Shown here piece after piece: positions 41,997 through 49,491 of a stretch of DNA of 64,000 nucleotides. The notes under the pieces were generated by a model. The model saw only the letters and a list, made by a program, of their open reading frames with translations. It had not been told where the DNA came from and did not search any database. The stretch is from NCBI GenBank assembly GCA_934565655.1, contig CAKTIE010000006.1, positions 38,426-102,425 of the forward strand, read 5' to 3'. Position numbers and translations under genes: made by a program. Source of the DNA: an uncultured Oscillospiraceae bacterium (GTDB lineage: Bacteria; Bacillota; Clostridia; Oscillospirales; Oscillospiraceae). Every line of letters starts with the position of its first letter. The first letter of the stretch is position 1.

Positions 41997-42824
41997 TCAC
42001 TTGATGGCATTGAGCAGCAGCGTCAGCAGACCCGCCGCCCAGCAGTAATACGCAAACGCGCCGAAGCGGCCCTTTTCGGCCACCATGCGCAGCAGACGGA
42101 TGCAGGCATAGCCCACCGCCGCGGCGGTGATCACGCCCACCAGATACATGGGCACCTCCGCCCAGACGATACCGGCCTCGATGGCGTCCTTCAGGCTGAG
42201 AATATTGGCGCCCAGCACGGCGGGAATGGACAGCAGGAAGGAGAAGCGCACGGCGAACTTCCGCTCGAAGCCCATGAAGCAGCCGGCGGTGATGGTCATA
42301 CCGGAGCGGGAGATGCCGGGCATGGTGGCGATGGCCTGCCCCACGCCCACCACCAGCACATCCAGCACCGTGGCATTGCGCTCGGTCTTGCGGCCCTTGC
42401 GCACCAGATCGCAGGCAAACAGCAGAAAGCCCGTCACCACCAGCGCCGCGCCGATGAAGATCATGTTATTGCTGAGGGCCTGCACCTTCTTATGGATGGG
42501 CAGGACGGCAAACAGCGGCAGGGTACCAATGATGATCAGCAGGATCAGCCGCCGGGCGGGCGGCACCTGCTTGGGGGTGGTGCCGTGGGCCAGATCGCTG
42601 ACGCCGTGGATCAGCTCCATCACCATATCGCAGATGTCGCGCCAGTAGGCCACGAACACCGCCACCAGCGTACCCAGATGCAGCAGCACGTCGAAAAACT
42701 CCGGCACCTCGGCTTTGATGTTCAGCAGATTCTGGGCAATGGCCAGATGGCCAGAGCTGGAGATGGGCAGGAATTCCGCGATGCCCTGTACCAGGCCCAG
42801 CAGGAAGGAAGAAAAATATGTCAT
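41997..42824 (-). CDS. uppP: Undecaprenyl-diphosphatase
   Basis: A 275-residue membrane phosphatase (BacA) that recycles undecaprenyl pyrophosphate, the lipid carrier of cell-wall synthesis. Motifs: GIAEFLPISSSGHLAIAQ near the N-terminus, with the catalytic Glu and Ser, and MPGISRSGMTITAGCFMG with the essential Arg. About eight helices. It is the first gene of uppP-ftsK-glycerate kinase. The leader carries two direct repeats. The start ATG at 42824 follows CATGAGGTGACTCT. Confidence 0.96.
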   Translation of the reverse strand: MTYFSSFLLGLVQGIAEFLPISSSGHLAIAQNLLNIKAEVPEFFDVLLHLGTLVAVFVAYWRDICDMVMELIHGVSDLAHGTTPKQVPPARRLILLIIIGTLPLFAVLPIHKKVQALSNNMIFIGAALVVTGFLLFACDLVRKGRKTERNATVLDVLVVGVGQAIATMPGISRSGMTITAGCFMGFERKFAVRFSFLLSIPAVLGANILSLKDAIEAGIVWAEVPMYLVGVITAAAVGYACIRLLRMVAEKGRFGAFAYYCWAAGLLTLLLNAIK

Positions 42825-42836
42825 AGAGTCACCTCA

Positions 42837-42867
42837 TGTCATATCCGAATACTTTTTGTCATATCCG
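42837..42867 (-). promoter_or_regulatory. Direct repeats in the uppP leader
   Basis: Two identical 11-base copies (TGTCATATCCG on the plus strand, at 42837-42847 and 42857-42867) spaced exactly 20 bases centre to centre, about two helical turns. They lie between the predicted promoter and the start codon. A regulator site is inference. Confidence 0.45.
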
Positions 42868-42916
42868 GCATGGAAATTACTGTTTGTTATCAATTATTGC
42901 AGAGGATATCAAATAT

Positions 42917-42922
42917 AGTATA
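42917..42922 (-). promoter_or_regulatory. Extended -10 promoter for uppP
   Basis: TATACT preceded by TGG on the minus strand, about 95 bases upstream of uppP. No clear -35. Confidence 0.4.
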
Positions 42923-42975
42923 CCATATCTATGAAAAAAATGCCACTGTTATTTATCGCATCGTTTTAGAAGCTC

Positions 42976-43106
42976 CAAAGCCTCCCTTGTGTAAAGGGAG
43001 GTGGCGCGCAGCGCCGGAGGGATTGTCTAAATTCGGAGAACCATCCGGTCACCCCCTCAATCACGGCTTGCGCCGTGCCAGCTCCCCTTACACAGGGGAG
43101 CCTTTG
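42976..43106. repeat. Miniature inverted-repeat element (131 bp)
   Basis: Terminal arms of 30 bases (CAAAGCCTCCCTTGTGTAAA... at 42976-43005 and its complement at 43077-43106) match with about five mismatches. Each arm is itself a hairpin (CTCCCTT/AAGGGAG-like). Internal hairpins include GGCGC/GCGCC and CACGG/CCGTG. There is no coding capacity. The same kind of sequence is widespread in intergenic regions of gut Ruminococcaceae, as I recall. It fills much of the gap between uppP and the next operon. Confidence 0.75.
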
Positions 43107-43134
43107 TTATCGCGCAGCAGTCTTTGCATAAACG

Positions 43135-43164
43135 CAAAAAGAGAACGCCGGGGCGTTCTCTTTT
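43135..43164 (-). terminator. Terminator of the ECF sigma operon
   Basis: Stem GAGAACGC/GCGTTCTC within AAAAAGAGAACGCC...TTCTCTTTT, just after the stop of the membrane gene on the minus strand. Confidence 0.75.
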
Positions 43165-43167
43165 GTG

Positions 43168-44691
43168 CTATTCGGTTTCGTCCTCCACAGGCGGCCAGAT
43201 CTGTATACTGGTCTGCCACTTGTCATAGCAGCCGTCCGTATTCCATTCGTGCCACAGCGTCAGCGCATCCCGGAAGGGATAGACCGGCTTCGTCTGCCGG
43301 ACGTAGTTGCACCAGCTATACAGCCACGGCAGCTCCGGCGTCAGCATTTCGGCGTCGTACAGAAGATAGGCCCGTATATTCTCACTGTGATCCATCCGCG
43401 ACCACCTTGCGACAATGCTGCTTCGCCGATTGGCACCCAGGAAATCGGTAAATTCGTAGCCGCCGCCTTCCACCGAGTAGAAGTCCGCCGCATAGGACTG
43501 GCCGTCCTTTTCGCACAGCAGGCGGCCGCTGTTCCATCCGCCGGGACTCCACGACTCCTTGTTATCCTGCCACAGGGGCCATAGCTCTATGCACTCGGAG
43601 CGGCAGGCCACGTCCGGCTGTCCGATCGTCACATGGTGCAGCACGACGGCCCGCTGTCTGCCCGCTTCCTCCACCAGCACCACCACATGGGTCACAAAGC
43701 CCTTATAGAGATCATATGCCCGATAATGATAGCGGTAGCTGCCGTCCGGCTGCTTCTCCGCGTCGATATAGTGCCAGCGGGGCGGCGTGTCATCGTTCCA
43801 CACCGATGTGGTGACCTCGCGGTAGGTATAGTCCTCATACAGAGGCTCTGTCTCCGTATATACCTTCACCGCGCCGGACATCCGCGCCGCTTCCTCCGCC
43901 GTCAGGTCATCCAGCACCTGCTCCGGGAAGCCCAAGTCCAGCAGCTCCGCCCGGACGGCCGCGTCCTGAGGTGCGTCGTCACGCACCTGCCAGTCCATGG
44001 GGTACCGCTGGCCCAGGAACATGGCCAGCAGCACCGCCGCCAGCGTCAGCCCCAGATAGCCCCACAGCACCGCCGCCGAGGGCAGGCGTACCGGCGCGGC
44101 GTGGATGGCGTAGCCCGTGTCCGAAAGGGAGCGGGCCAGCTTCACCAGATTCCGCAGGATCACGATATACACGATCAGTACCGGCAGCACCGCCAGCCAG
44201 CCGCTCAGCTCCATAAAGGCCAGCGCGCACATCACCGCGTAGAAGATCACCAGCGCACCGGCGGCAGGAGCTGCGGGCTTTTCCGCGCCTGCGGCACGGG
44301 ATACCCCCACCATGCCCCGCCACAGGCAGCAATACAGCGCAAACGTCATGGCCATGACCGCATAGGCCGGGATGTTTTTTACATCCACCGGCAGAGCCGC
44401 CAGCGTGAAGGACGCGCTGCGCACCGCGGCGATAGCGATGGACAGCCGCCAGCACCATTGCAGAGCCCGGTTCTCTTTCCGCAGGGTGCGGAAGCCCAGC
44501 ACCATCAGAATACCGCCCAGGGCGGGCAGGATCATGTTCAGATACAGAAACTTGAAGGTGATGGTGGTCAGGCCCATGCCCCACAGCACCAGACACATGG
44601 CCTCCCGCCACGGGTTCACCACCGCCATGGTCGGGGGCAGGGCAGAGGCGTCCTCCCGCAGCAGCTGATCAAAACGCAGATCGTCACTCAC
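43168..44691 (-). CDS. Membrane protein linked to ECF sigma factor, possible anti-sigma
   Basis: A 507-residue protein of no family I recognise. A cytoplasmic N-terminus of about 25 residues is followed by about seven helices (to residue 240), then a large soluble domain of about 260 residues, rich in Trp and Tyr (ending near YDKWQTSIQIWPPVED), probably outside the membrane. It directly follows a sigma factor gene and overlaps it by 8 bases, which suggests regulation of, or by, that factor. No zinc anti-sigma motif is seen. The GTG at 44691 is preferred because GGAGG lies 8 bases upstream; the GTG at 44700 overlaps the ribosome site itself. Confidence 0.75.
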   Translation of the reverse strand: MSDDLRFDQLLREDASALPPTMAVVNPWREAMCLVLWGMGLTTITFKFLYLNMILPALGGILMVLGFRTLRKENRALQWCWRLSIAIAAVRSASFTLAALPVDVKNIPAYAVMAMTFALYCCLWRGMVGVSRAAGAEKPAAPAAGALVIFYAVMCALAFMELSGWLAVLPVLIVYIVILRNLVKLARSLSDTGYAIHAAPVRLPSAAVLWGYLGLTLAAVLLAMFLGQRYPMDWQVRDDAPQDAAVRAELLDLGFPEQVLDDLTAEEAARMSGAVKVYTETEPLYEDYTYREVTTSVWNDDTPPRWHYIDAEKQPDGSYRYHYRAYDLYKGFVTHVVVLVEEAGRQRAVVLHHVTIGQPDVACRSECIELWPLWQDNKESWSPGGWNSGRLLCEKDGQSYAADFYSVEGGGYEFTDFLGANRRSSIVARWSRMDHSENIRAYLLYDAEMLTPELPWLYSWCNYVRQTKPVYPFRDALTLWHEWNTDGCYDKWQTSIQIWPPVEDETE

Positions 44692-45217
44692 AGAAGTCAC
44701 CTCCCAACAGCTGCCGCAGCTTTTGCCGCAGGCGGTACAGCCGCCCCTCCACCGCCCGCTCCGTCAGGCACAGCTCGGCGGCCATCTGGGCGGTGGACTG
44801 GCAGTAATAGTATTTTCGATAGAACAGGCTCCGCTCCTCCGGCATCAGGCCCGCGATGGCGGCCTGCAGCCGCCGCTGGCGCTCCCGGCGCAGCAGCTCC
44901 TCCTCGGCGCTGCCGCCGGTGTGGGGTACGGTCTCCTCCAGCGGGGCGTCCGTCCGGGTACGGCGGGCGTGGTTCAGCGCGGCGTTGCGGCTCAGCACCG
45001 TCAGCCACGCTTTCAGCGCACCCTTGTCGCCGTCAAAGCTGTCCGCCGTCTGCCAGATCTTCAGGGAGATATCGGCATAGCACTCCTCCCGGTCCCGCTC
45101 ATCCGTCAGGATAGGCCGCAGGATGTACCGGATCAGCGGCCCGTACTGCCGCAGAAGCGCATGCAGCGCGGCCTCGTCGCCGCCCGCGATCTTCGCCATC
45201 AGCGTCCGCTCGTCCAA
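44684..45217 (-). CDS. RNA polymerase ECF-type sigma factor
   Basis: A 177-residue sigma-70 family protein with regions 2 and 4 only. Region 2 spans LIRYILRPILTDERDREECY and ISLKIWQTADSFDGDKGALK. Region 4 spans MPEERSLFYRKYYYCQ and CLTERAVEGRLYRLRQKLRQ. The start is a TTG at 45215-45217, after GGAGGGGATACGG. It is co-transcribed with the downstream membrane gene, sharing an 8-base overlap. The target promoters are unknown. Confidence 0.9.
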   Translation of the reverse strand: MDERTLMAKIAGGDEAALHALLRQYGPLIRYILRPILTDERDREECYADISLKIWQTADSFDGDKGALKAWLTVLSRNAALNHARRTRTDAPLEETVPHTGGSAEEELLRRERQRRLQAAIAGLMPEERSLFYRKYYYCQSTAQMAAELCLTERAVEGRLYRLRQKLRQLLGGDFCE

Positions 45218-45330
45218 CCGTATCCCCTCCCCTCCGGATGCTTCTCTACTCTATACTACACCATTTTCCTCCAAAACCCACGGAAAATTTTTTGGCAGGA
45301 AACAATACAGGCAAAACGGTGCATGGGCAG

Positions 45331-45393
45331 CGGGGTGTAGTCACCCCGCCCTACCCCTCCAAGCTGCGTAGGGCGGCATGACCACATGCCGCC
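45331..45393. repeat. Nested palindromic intergenic repeat
   Basis: Three hairpins in 63 bases: GGGGTG/CACCCC (45331-45348), GCCCTAC/GTAGGGC (45348-45374) and GGCGGCATG/CATGCCGCC (45372-45393). A related smaller hairpin, GGGGCGTC/GACGCC..CCCC, lies near 45967-45991. They resemble dispersed non-coding repeats. Confidence 0.65.
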
Positions 45394-45419
45394 GCGGTGC
45401 TCGATATGATCCTCATGAC

Positions 45420-45452
45420 AAAACGGCGCAGCTTGCACAGCTGCGCCGTTTT
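45420..45452. terminator. Terminator after the GNAT gene
   Basis: A 13-bp perfect stem (AAAACGGCGCAGC and complement) with a 7-base loop. Confidence 0.75.
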
Positions 45453-45458
45453 GAAGCT

Positions 45459-45917
45459 TTATTTTTCCCGAATCATATGATAGAACACACCGTCTCCCGC
45501 CGGGGTGGTCTGGCGGATCGGCTCTCCCACAATGCGGAAGCCCGCTTTTTCATAGCACCTGACGGCCCGCGCGTTCCACGTTCTGACCTCCAGATACAGG
45601 GGCTTCCCCGGAAAGAGACGTTGGGCGATATCCCATGCCATCCGGGTCATCTGCTGGCCGTACCCCTTGCCGCAGCAGGCCGGGTCTGCTCCGATGCCGA
45701 AGAAAACCTCCGTCTCCTCCTCATAGAGATTGATGAAGCCCACCAGCGCCGCGCCGTCATAAAAGGAATAGAAGTTGTTCTTCGGATTGGCAAAGCCAAC
45801 ACCGCGGGCCTTCTGGTTCTCATAGGCGTCGTTGTTATAGATGGCGTATTCGCCGTCATACTGCCACGCGGTGATGCGGTATTTTTCCTCTTCGGTGGTC
45901 TTGTGATAGGTCAGCAT
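45459..45917 (-). CDS. GNAT family N-acetyltransferase
   Basis: A 152-residue acetyltransferase. The acetyl-CoA loop is GADPACCGKGYGQQMT, then LFPGKPLYLEVRTWNARAVRCYEKAGF, typical of GNAT beta6-alpha4. The substrate is unknown. The start ATG at 45917 follows ACAGGAGAACAT. It is flanked by palindromic repeats on both sides and stands alone. Confidence 0.9.
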   Translation of the reverse strand: MLTYHKTTEEEKYRITAWQYDGEYAIYNNDAYENQKARGVGFANPKNNFYSFYDGAALVGFINLYEEETEVFFGIGADPACCGKGYGQQMTRMAWDIAQRLFPGKPLYLEVRTWNARAVRCYEKAGFRIVGEPIRQTTPAGDGVFYHMIREK

Positions 45918-46012
45918 ATGTTCTCCTGTGGGGATCGTTGTCTGCGATAGCTTTTCCGCTATACGGCGGGGCGTCGGGGACGCCGCCCCTACGAAATACG
46001 CCTGTGGCCAGC

Positions 46013-46699
46013 TTACTTTCCCTGCTCCAGCGCGGCGCGGGCTGCGGACTGCTCCGCCTCCTTCTTGCTGTGGCCGGAGCCAAGGCCGATGACCTGGCCA
46101 TTCAGCGTCACCGCCACGGCGAACACCTTGGCGTGATCCGGGCCGCTCTCGGACACCAGCTCATAGTGCAGCACCTGATTGGGCTTGCGCTGCACCAGCT
46201 CCTGCAATTCGGTCTTGCAGTCACGGCGGCGGTTCTCCACCACCTGCTCCTGCTCCTTTTCCAGCAGGATCCGGTGGATCAGCGAGCGCACCTTGTCGAT
46301 GCCGCCATCCAGATACACCGCGGCCAGCACCGCCTCCACCGCGTCCGCCAGAATGGACGGACGGCGGCGGCCGCCGCCGCTCTCCTCGCCCTTGCCCAGC
46401 ATCAGAAAGTCGCCCAGATGCAGGCTCTGGGCCACCTCATGCAGGCTCTCCTCGCACACCAGCGCGGCGCGGATGCGGGTCAGCTCGCCCTCCGGCAGGT
46501 CGGGGTGCTTGCTGTACAGATAGTCCGCCGACACAAAGCCCAGCACCGCGTCGCCCAGGAACTCCAGCCGCTCGTTGCTGGCGATGCCCATGCCCCGGTG
46601 CTCGTTGGCGTAGGAGCTGTGGTACAGGGCGCTGCGCAGCAGCTCACTGTTGGTGAACGTATAGCCCAGCCGCTCCTCCAATTGCTGTAAAGATTCCAT
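46013..46699 (-). CDS. rnc: Ribonuclease III
   Basis: A 228-residue double-strand-specific endoribonuclease for rRNA and mRNA processing. The catalytic signature is NERLEFLGDAVLGF, with a second acidic cluster in ILADAVEAVLAAVYLDGG. A C-terminal dsRNA-binding domain (about 155-225) ends KKEAEQSAARAAL. The ATG at 46699 follows GGAAGGG by 9 bases; the ATG at 46708 is too close to that site. It follows acpP, as in many Firmicutes, but with a terminator in between. Confidence 0.95.
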   Translation of the reverse strand: MESLQQLEERLGYTFTNSELLRSALYHSSYANEHRGMGIASNERLEFLGDAVLGFVSADYLYSKHPDLPEGELTRIRAALVCEESLHEVAQSLHLGDFLMLGKGEESGGGRRRPSILADAVEAVLAAVYLDGGIDKVRSLIHRILLEKEQEQVVENRRRDCKTELQELVQRKPNQVLHYELVSESGPDHAKVFAVAVTLNGQVIGLGSGHSKKEAEQSAARAALEQGK

Positions 46700-46782
46700 G
46701 TTTTCCATCCCTTCCGGGCCGTCGCCCACAATATCCCACAGTGCGGATACCATGGGCGGTGGCCCAAAACAAATTTCCGAAA

Positions 46783-46818
46783 AGAAAACCCCACGTCGAT
46801 CGGTGGGGTTTCTTTTCT
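46783..46818. terminator. Terminator between acpP and rnc
   Basis: Stem GAAAACCCCAC with complement GTGGGGTTTC and an 8-base loop, flanked by A/T runs. Confidence 0.75.
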
Positions 46819-46829
46819 ATGTACAAGTA

Positions 46830-47075
46830 TCACTCAATGTGGCTGCTGAGATAGCGGACGCAGTCACCAACGGTCTTGAGGGATTGCAGATCCTCTTCAT
46901 CGATCTCGCCGATGTCGAATTCCTCCTCCATCGCCATCACCAGCTCCACCAGATCCACGGAATCCGCGCCCAGGTCGTCCACAAAGGAACTGTCCATGGT
47001 CACTTCGTCTGCATCAATGGCAAACTGCTCCGCGATCAGATCCTGCATGGTTTTGAAGATCGTCTCCGGTGTCAT
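46830..47075 (-). CDS. acpP: Acyl carrier protein
   Basis: An 81-residue acidic carrier that holds growing fatty-acyl chains on a 4'-phosphopantetheine arm. The attachment Ser is in [19 protein letters not shown]. The length is normal. It is located just downstream of plsX, which uses acyl-ACP as substrate. The start ATG at 47075 follows AAAGGAGGAATAACTTCC. Confidence 0.96.
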   Translation of the reverse strand: MTPETIFKTMQDLIAEQFAIDADEVTMDSSFVDDLGADSVDLVELVMAMEEEFDIGEIDEEDLQSLKTVGDCVRYLSSHIE

Positions 47076-47115
47076 AGGAAGTTATTCCTCCTTTCAGATT
47101 GCATTATCTTGGAAA

Positions 47116-47144
47116 ATAATACGGCAATCCTACTGGCCTGTCAA
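47116..47144 (-). promoter_or_regulatory. Promoter for acpP
   Basis: TTGACA and TATTAT on the minus strand with a 17-base spacer, in the plsX-acpP gap. It gives acpP extra transcription over plsX. Confidence 0.8.
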
Positions 47145-47170
47145 TACCTTTTTCGTAAATTTCTCTTGAT

Positions 47171-48181
47171 TTAGGCGTTGACCGTCATTTCCTCCACATG
47201 AGCGGTGATCTCGTCCACCAGACCGCTCATGGCCACTTCCTTCGCCTGGCCGATGGCATTCTCGATGGCCTCGTCGTTGGAGGAGCCGTGAGCCTTGATG
47301 ACCGGCTTGGAAATACCGATGAAGGCCGTGCCGCCCACCTTGTTGGGATCCAGCTGGGCCTTGAATGCGTTCAGCCCCGGCAGCACCATGGCTCCGGCCA
47401 GCTTGGTCAGCAGATTCTTCTTGAAAATGGCCTTCAGGGAGCTTCCGGCGTAGGAGCCGATGCCCTCGATGGTTTTCAGCATCACGTTGCCGGAGAAGCC
47501 GTCGGTCACCAGCACGTCGCAGCCGCCCTTGATGGCCTCCTTGGCCTCGATATTACCGATGAAGTTCAGCCGCTCCTGCTTCAGCAGCAGCTGACGGGTC
47601 TCGCGCTGGAGATCGGTGCCCTTCTCCGCCTCCACGCCGATGTTGAGCAGGCCCACGCGGGGATTTTCGATCCCCAGCACATGGCTGGCGTAAAAGCTGC
47701 CCAGATAGGCGAATTGCAGCAGGTACTCCGGCGTACACTCGGCGTTGGCGCCGCAGTCGATCAGCACGCAGCGGCCGGTGGTGGTGGGCATGACCGGCGC
47801 CATGGCGGCCCGGCGGATGCCCCGGATGCGCTTGGTGATCAGGGTGGCCCCGGTCAACAGCGCGCCGGTGGAGCCGGCGGAGATAAAGGCGTCACCCTTG
47901 CCGTCACGCAGCAGCGTCAGGCCCACGCCCATGGAGCTGTCCTTCTTCCGGCGGAACACCGTGGCAGGATCGTCCTCCATGGTGACCTCCTCAGTGGTGG
48001 GGACGATGTCTATGCCCTGGGGCAGCTCACTGACGCCGCACTGGGACAGGGCATTGCGGATGGTGGCCTCGTCGCCGGTGAGGGTGATGTCCACGCCCCA
48101 GCGCTTCTGTCCCCGCACCGCGCCCTTGACGATGGCCAGCGGCGCGTTATCGCCGCCCATAGCGTCTACGATGATCCTCAT
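47171..48181 (-). CDS. plsX: Phosphate acyltransferase PlsX
   Basis: A 336-residue enzyme making acyl-phosphate from acyl-ACP, the first step of phosphatidic acid synthesis in most bacteria. MRIIVDAMGGDNAPLAIVKG at the N-terminus and STGALLTGAT, CGANAECTPEYLLQFA and DVLVTDGFSGNVMLKTIEG are diagnostic. It overlaps trmFO by 4 bases. The usual fapR, fabD and fabG neighbours are missing here. Confidence 0.96.
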   Translation of the reverse strand: MRIIVDAMGGDNAPLAIVKGAVRGQKRWGVDITLTGDEATIRNALSQCGVSELPQGIDIVPTTEEVTMEDDPATVFRRKKDSSMGVGLTLLRDGKGDAFISAGSTGALLTGATLITKRIRGIRRAAMAPVMPTTTGRCVLIDCGANAECTPEYLLQFAYLGSFYASHVLGIENPRVGLLNIGVEAEKGTDLQRETRQLLLKQERLNFIGNIEAKEAIKGGCDVLVTDGFSGNVMLKTIEGIGSYAGSSLKAIFKKNLLTKLAGAMVLPGLNAFKAQLDPNKVGGTAFIGISKPVIKAHGSSNDEAIENAIGQAKEVAMSGLVDEITAHVEEMTVNA

Positions 48182-49491
48182 TTTGCCAGTACCTCCTCCC
48201 GGATGGCGTCGATGATGGCCAGCGACCGCTGGCTCAGCTCGGCGTTCTTGTTGCGTTTGCCCTTCACCCGGTGGTCAAGGGGCGGAATGATGCCGAAGTT
48301 GATGTTCATAGGCTGGAACTCCGCCACGGAGTCGTTGCTGACGTACAGGCCCAGCGCGCCGATGGCGGTCTCCCGCGGGAAGTCGATGGGCGTCTTGCCC
48401 AGCAGCCGCCGGGCCAGCTCCACGCCCACCAGAAAACCGCTGGCGCAGGACTCCACATAGCCCTCCACGCCGGTCATCTGTCCGGCAAAGGCAATGCGGG
48501 GGGCGCTCCTGAGCCGGTAGTACCGGTCAAGAAGCCGGGGAGAATCCAGATAGGTGTTGCGGTGCATGACGCCGTAGCGCAGGAACCGTGCGTCGTGGAG
48601 AGCGGGAATCATGGAAAACACCCGTTTCTGCTCCGGCCATTTCAGATGGGTCTGGAAGCCCACCAGATTATAGATGGTGCCGTCGGCGTTGTCCTTGCGC
48701 AGCTGCACCACGGCGTAGGGGTCCCGGCCCGTTTTCGGGTCCGGCAGGCCCTTGGGCTTCAGCGGGCCGAACCGCAGGGTATCCTCGCCCCGGCGGGCCA
48801 TGACCTCCACGGGCATGCAGCCCTCAAACACGTTCTTATCCTCGAAACCGTGGACCTCCGCCTCCTCGGCGGCGATCAGCGCCTGCCAGAAGGCCAGATA
48901 CTGCTCCTTATCCATGGGGCAGTTGATGTAATCCGGCGTGCCCTTGTCATAGCGGCTGGCAAAGTAGGCGCTGGTCATATCCACACTGTCGAAGGCCACC
49001 AGCGGCGCGGCGGCATCGAAAAAGTGCAGGGTGTCGGTGCTGCCGAACAGCGCCGCCAGCTTGTCCGCCAGCGCGTCGGAGGTCAGGGGGCCGGAGGCAA
49101 CGACCACATCCCCCTCCGGGATGTCCGTCACCTCCTCCGCCACCACGGTGATATTGGAATGATTGCGGATGGCCCCGGTCACCATGGCGGCAAAGCCGTG
49201 GCGATCCACCGCCAGCGCGCCGCCGGCAGGCACCGCCGTGGCGTCGGCGCACCGCAGGATCAGGCTGTCCAGCCGCCGCAGCTCCTCCTTGAGCAGGCCC
49301 ACGGCGTTTTCCAGACCCGCGCCACGCAGGGAGTTGGAGCAGCACAGCTCGGCAAAATCATCGGTCACATGGGCGGGGGTGCGCTTGAGGGGCTTCATCT
49401 CCCGCAGGATCACGGGGATGCCCCGCTGGGCCAGCTGCCATGCGCATTCGCTTCCGGCCAGGCCCGCGCCGATCACAGTCACAGGGTTCAT
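48178..49491 (-). CDS. trmFO: Methylenetetrahydrofolate--tRNA-(uracil-5-)-methyltransferase
   Basis: A 437-residue FAD- and folate-dependent enzyme forming ribothymidine at position 54 of tRNA. The FAD-binding VTVIGAGLAGSECAWQLAQ is at the N-terminus. The CCSNSLRG motif with catalytic Cys and AFAGQMTGVEGYVESCASG follow. It overlaps topA upstream and plsX downstream by 4 bases each, giving tight translational coupling. The topA-trmFO order is common in Firmicutes. Confidence 0.96.
   Translation of the reverse strand: MNPVTVIGAGLAGSECAWQLAQRGIPVILREMKPLKRTPAHVTDDFAELCCSNSLRGAGLENAVGLLKEELRRLDSLILRCADATAVPAGGALAVDRHGFAAMVTGAIRNHSNITVVAEEVTDIPEGDVVVASGPLTSDALADKLAALFGSTDTLHFFDAAAPLVAFDSVDMTSAYFASRYDKGTPDYINCPMDKEQYLAFWQALIAAEEAEVHGFEDKNVFEGCMPVEVMARRGEDTLRFGPLKPKGLPDPKTGRDPYAVVQLRKDNADGTIYNLVGFQTHLKWPEQKRVFSMIPALHDARFLRYGVMHRNTYLDSPRLLDRYYRLRSAPRIAFAGQMTGVEGYVESCASGFLVGVELARRLLGKTPIDFPRETAIGALGLYVSNDSVAEFQPMNINFGIIPPLDHRVKGKRNKNAELSQRSLAIIDAIREEVLAK

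Noticed and set aside
38230..42048. Very long open frame on the plus strand opposite ftsK and glycerate kinase
   Set aside because: It is a shadow of GC-rich genes on the minus strand: no ribosome site, low-complexity His/Gln/Arg content and no recognisable domain, while the minus strand has complete ftsK and glycerate kinase.
42976..43106. CRISPR-like or attachment-site origin for the terminal repeats
   Set aside because: There are only two arms in inverted orientation, with no spacer series, integrase or tRNA nearby.
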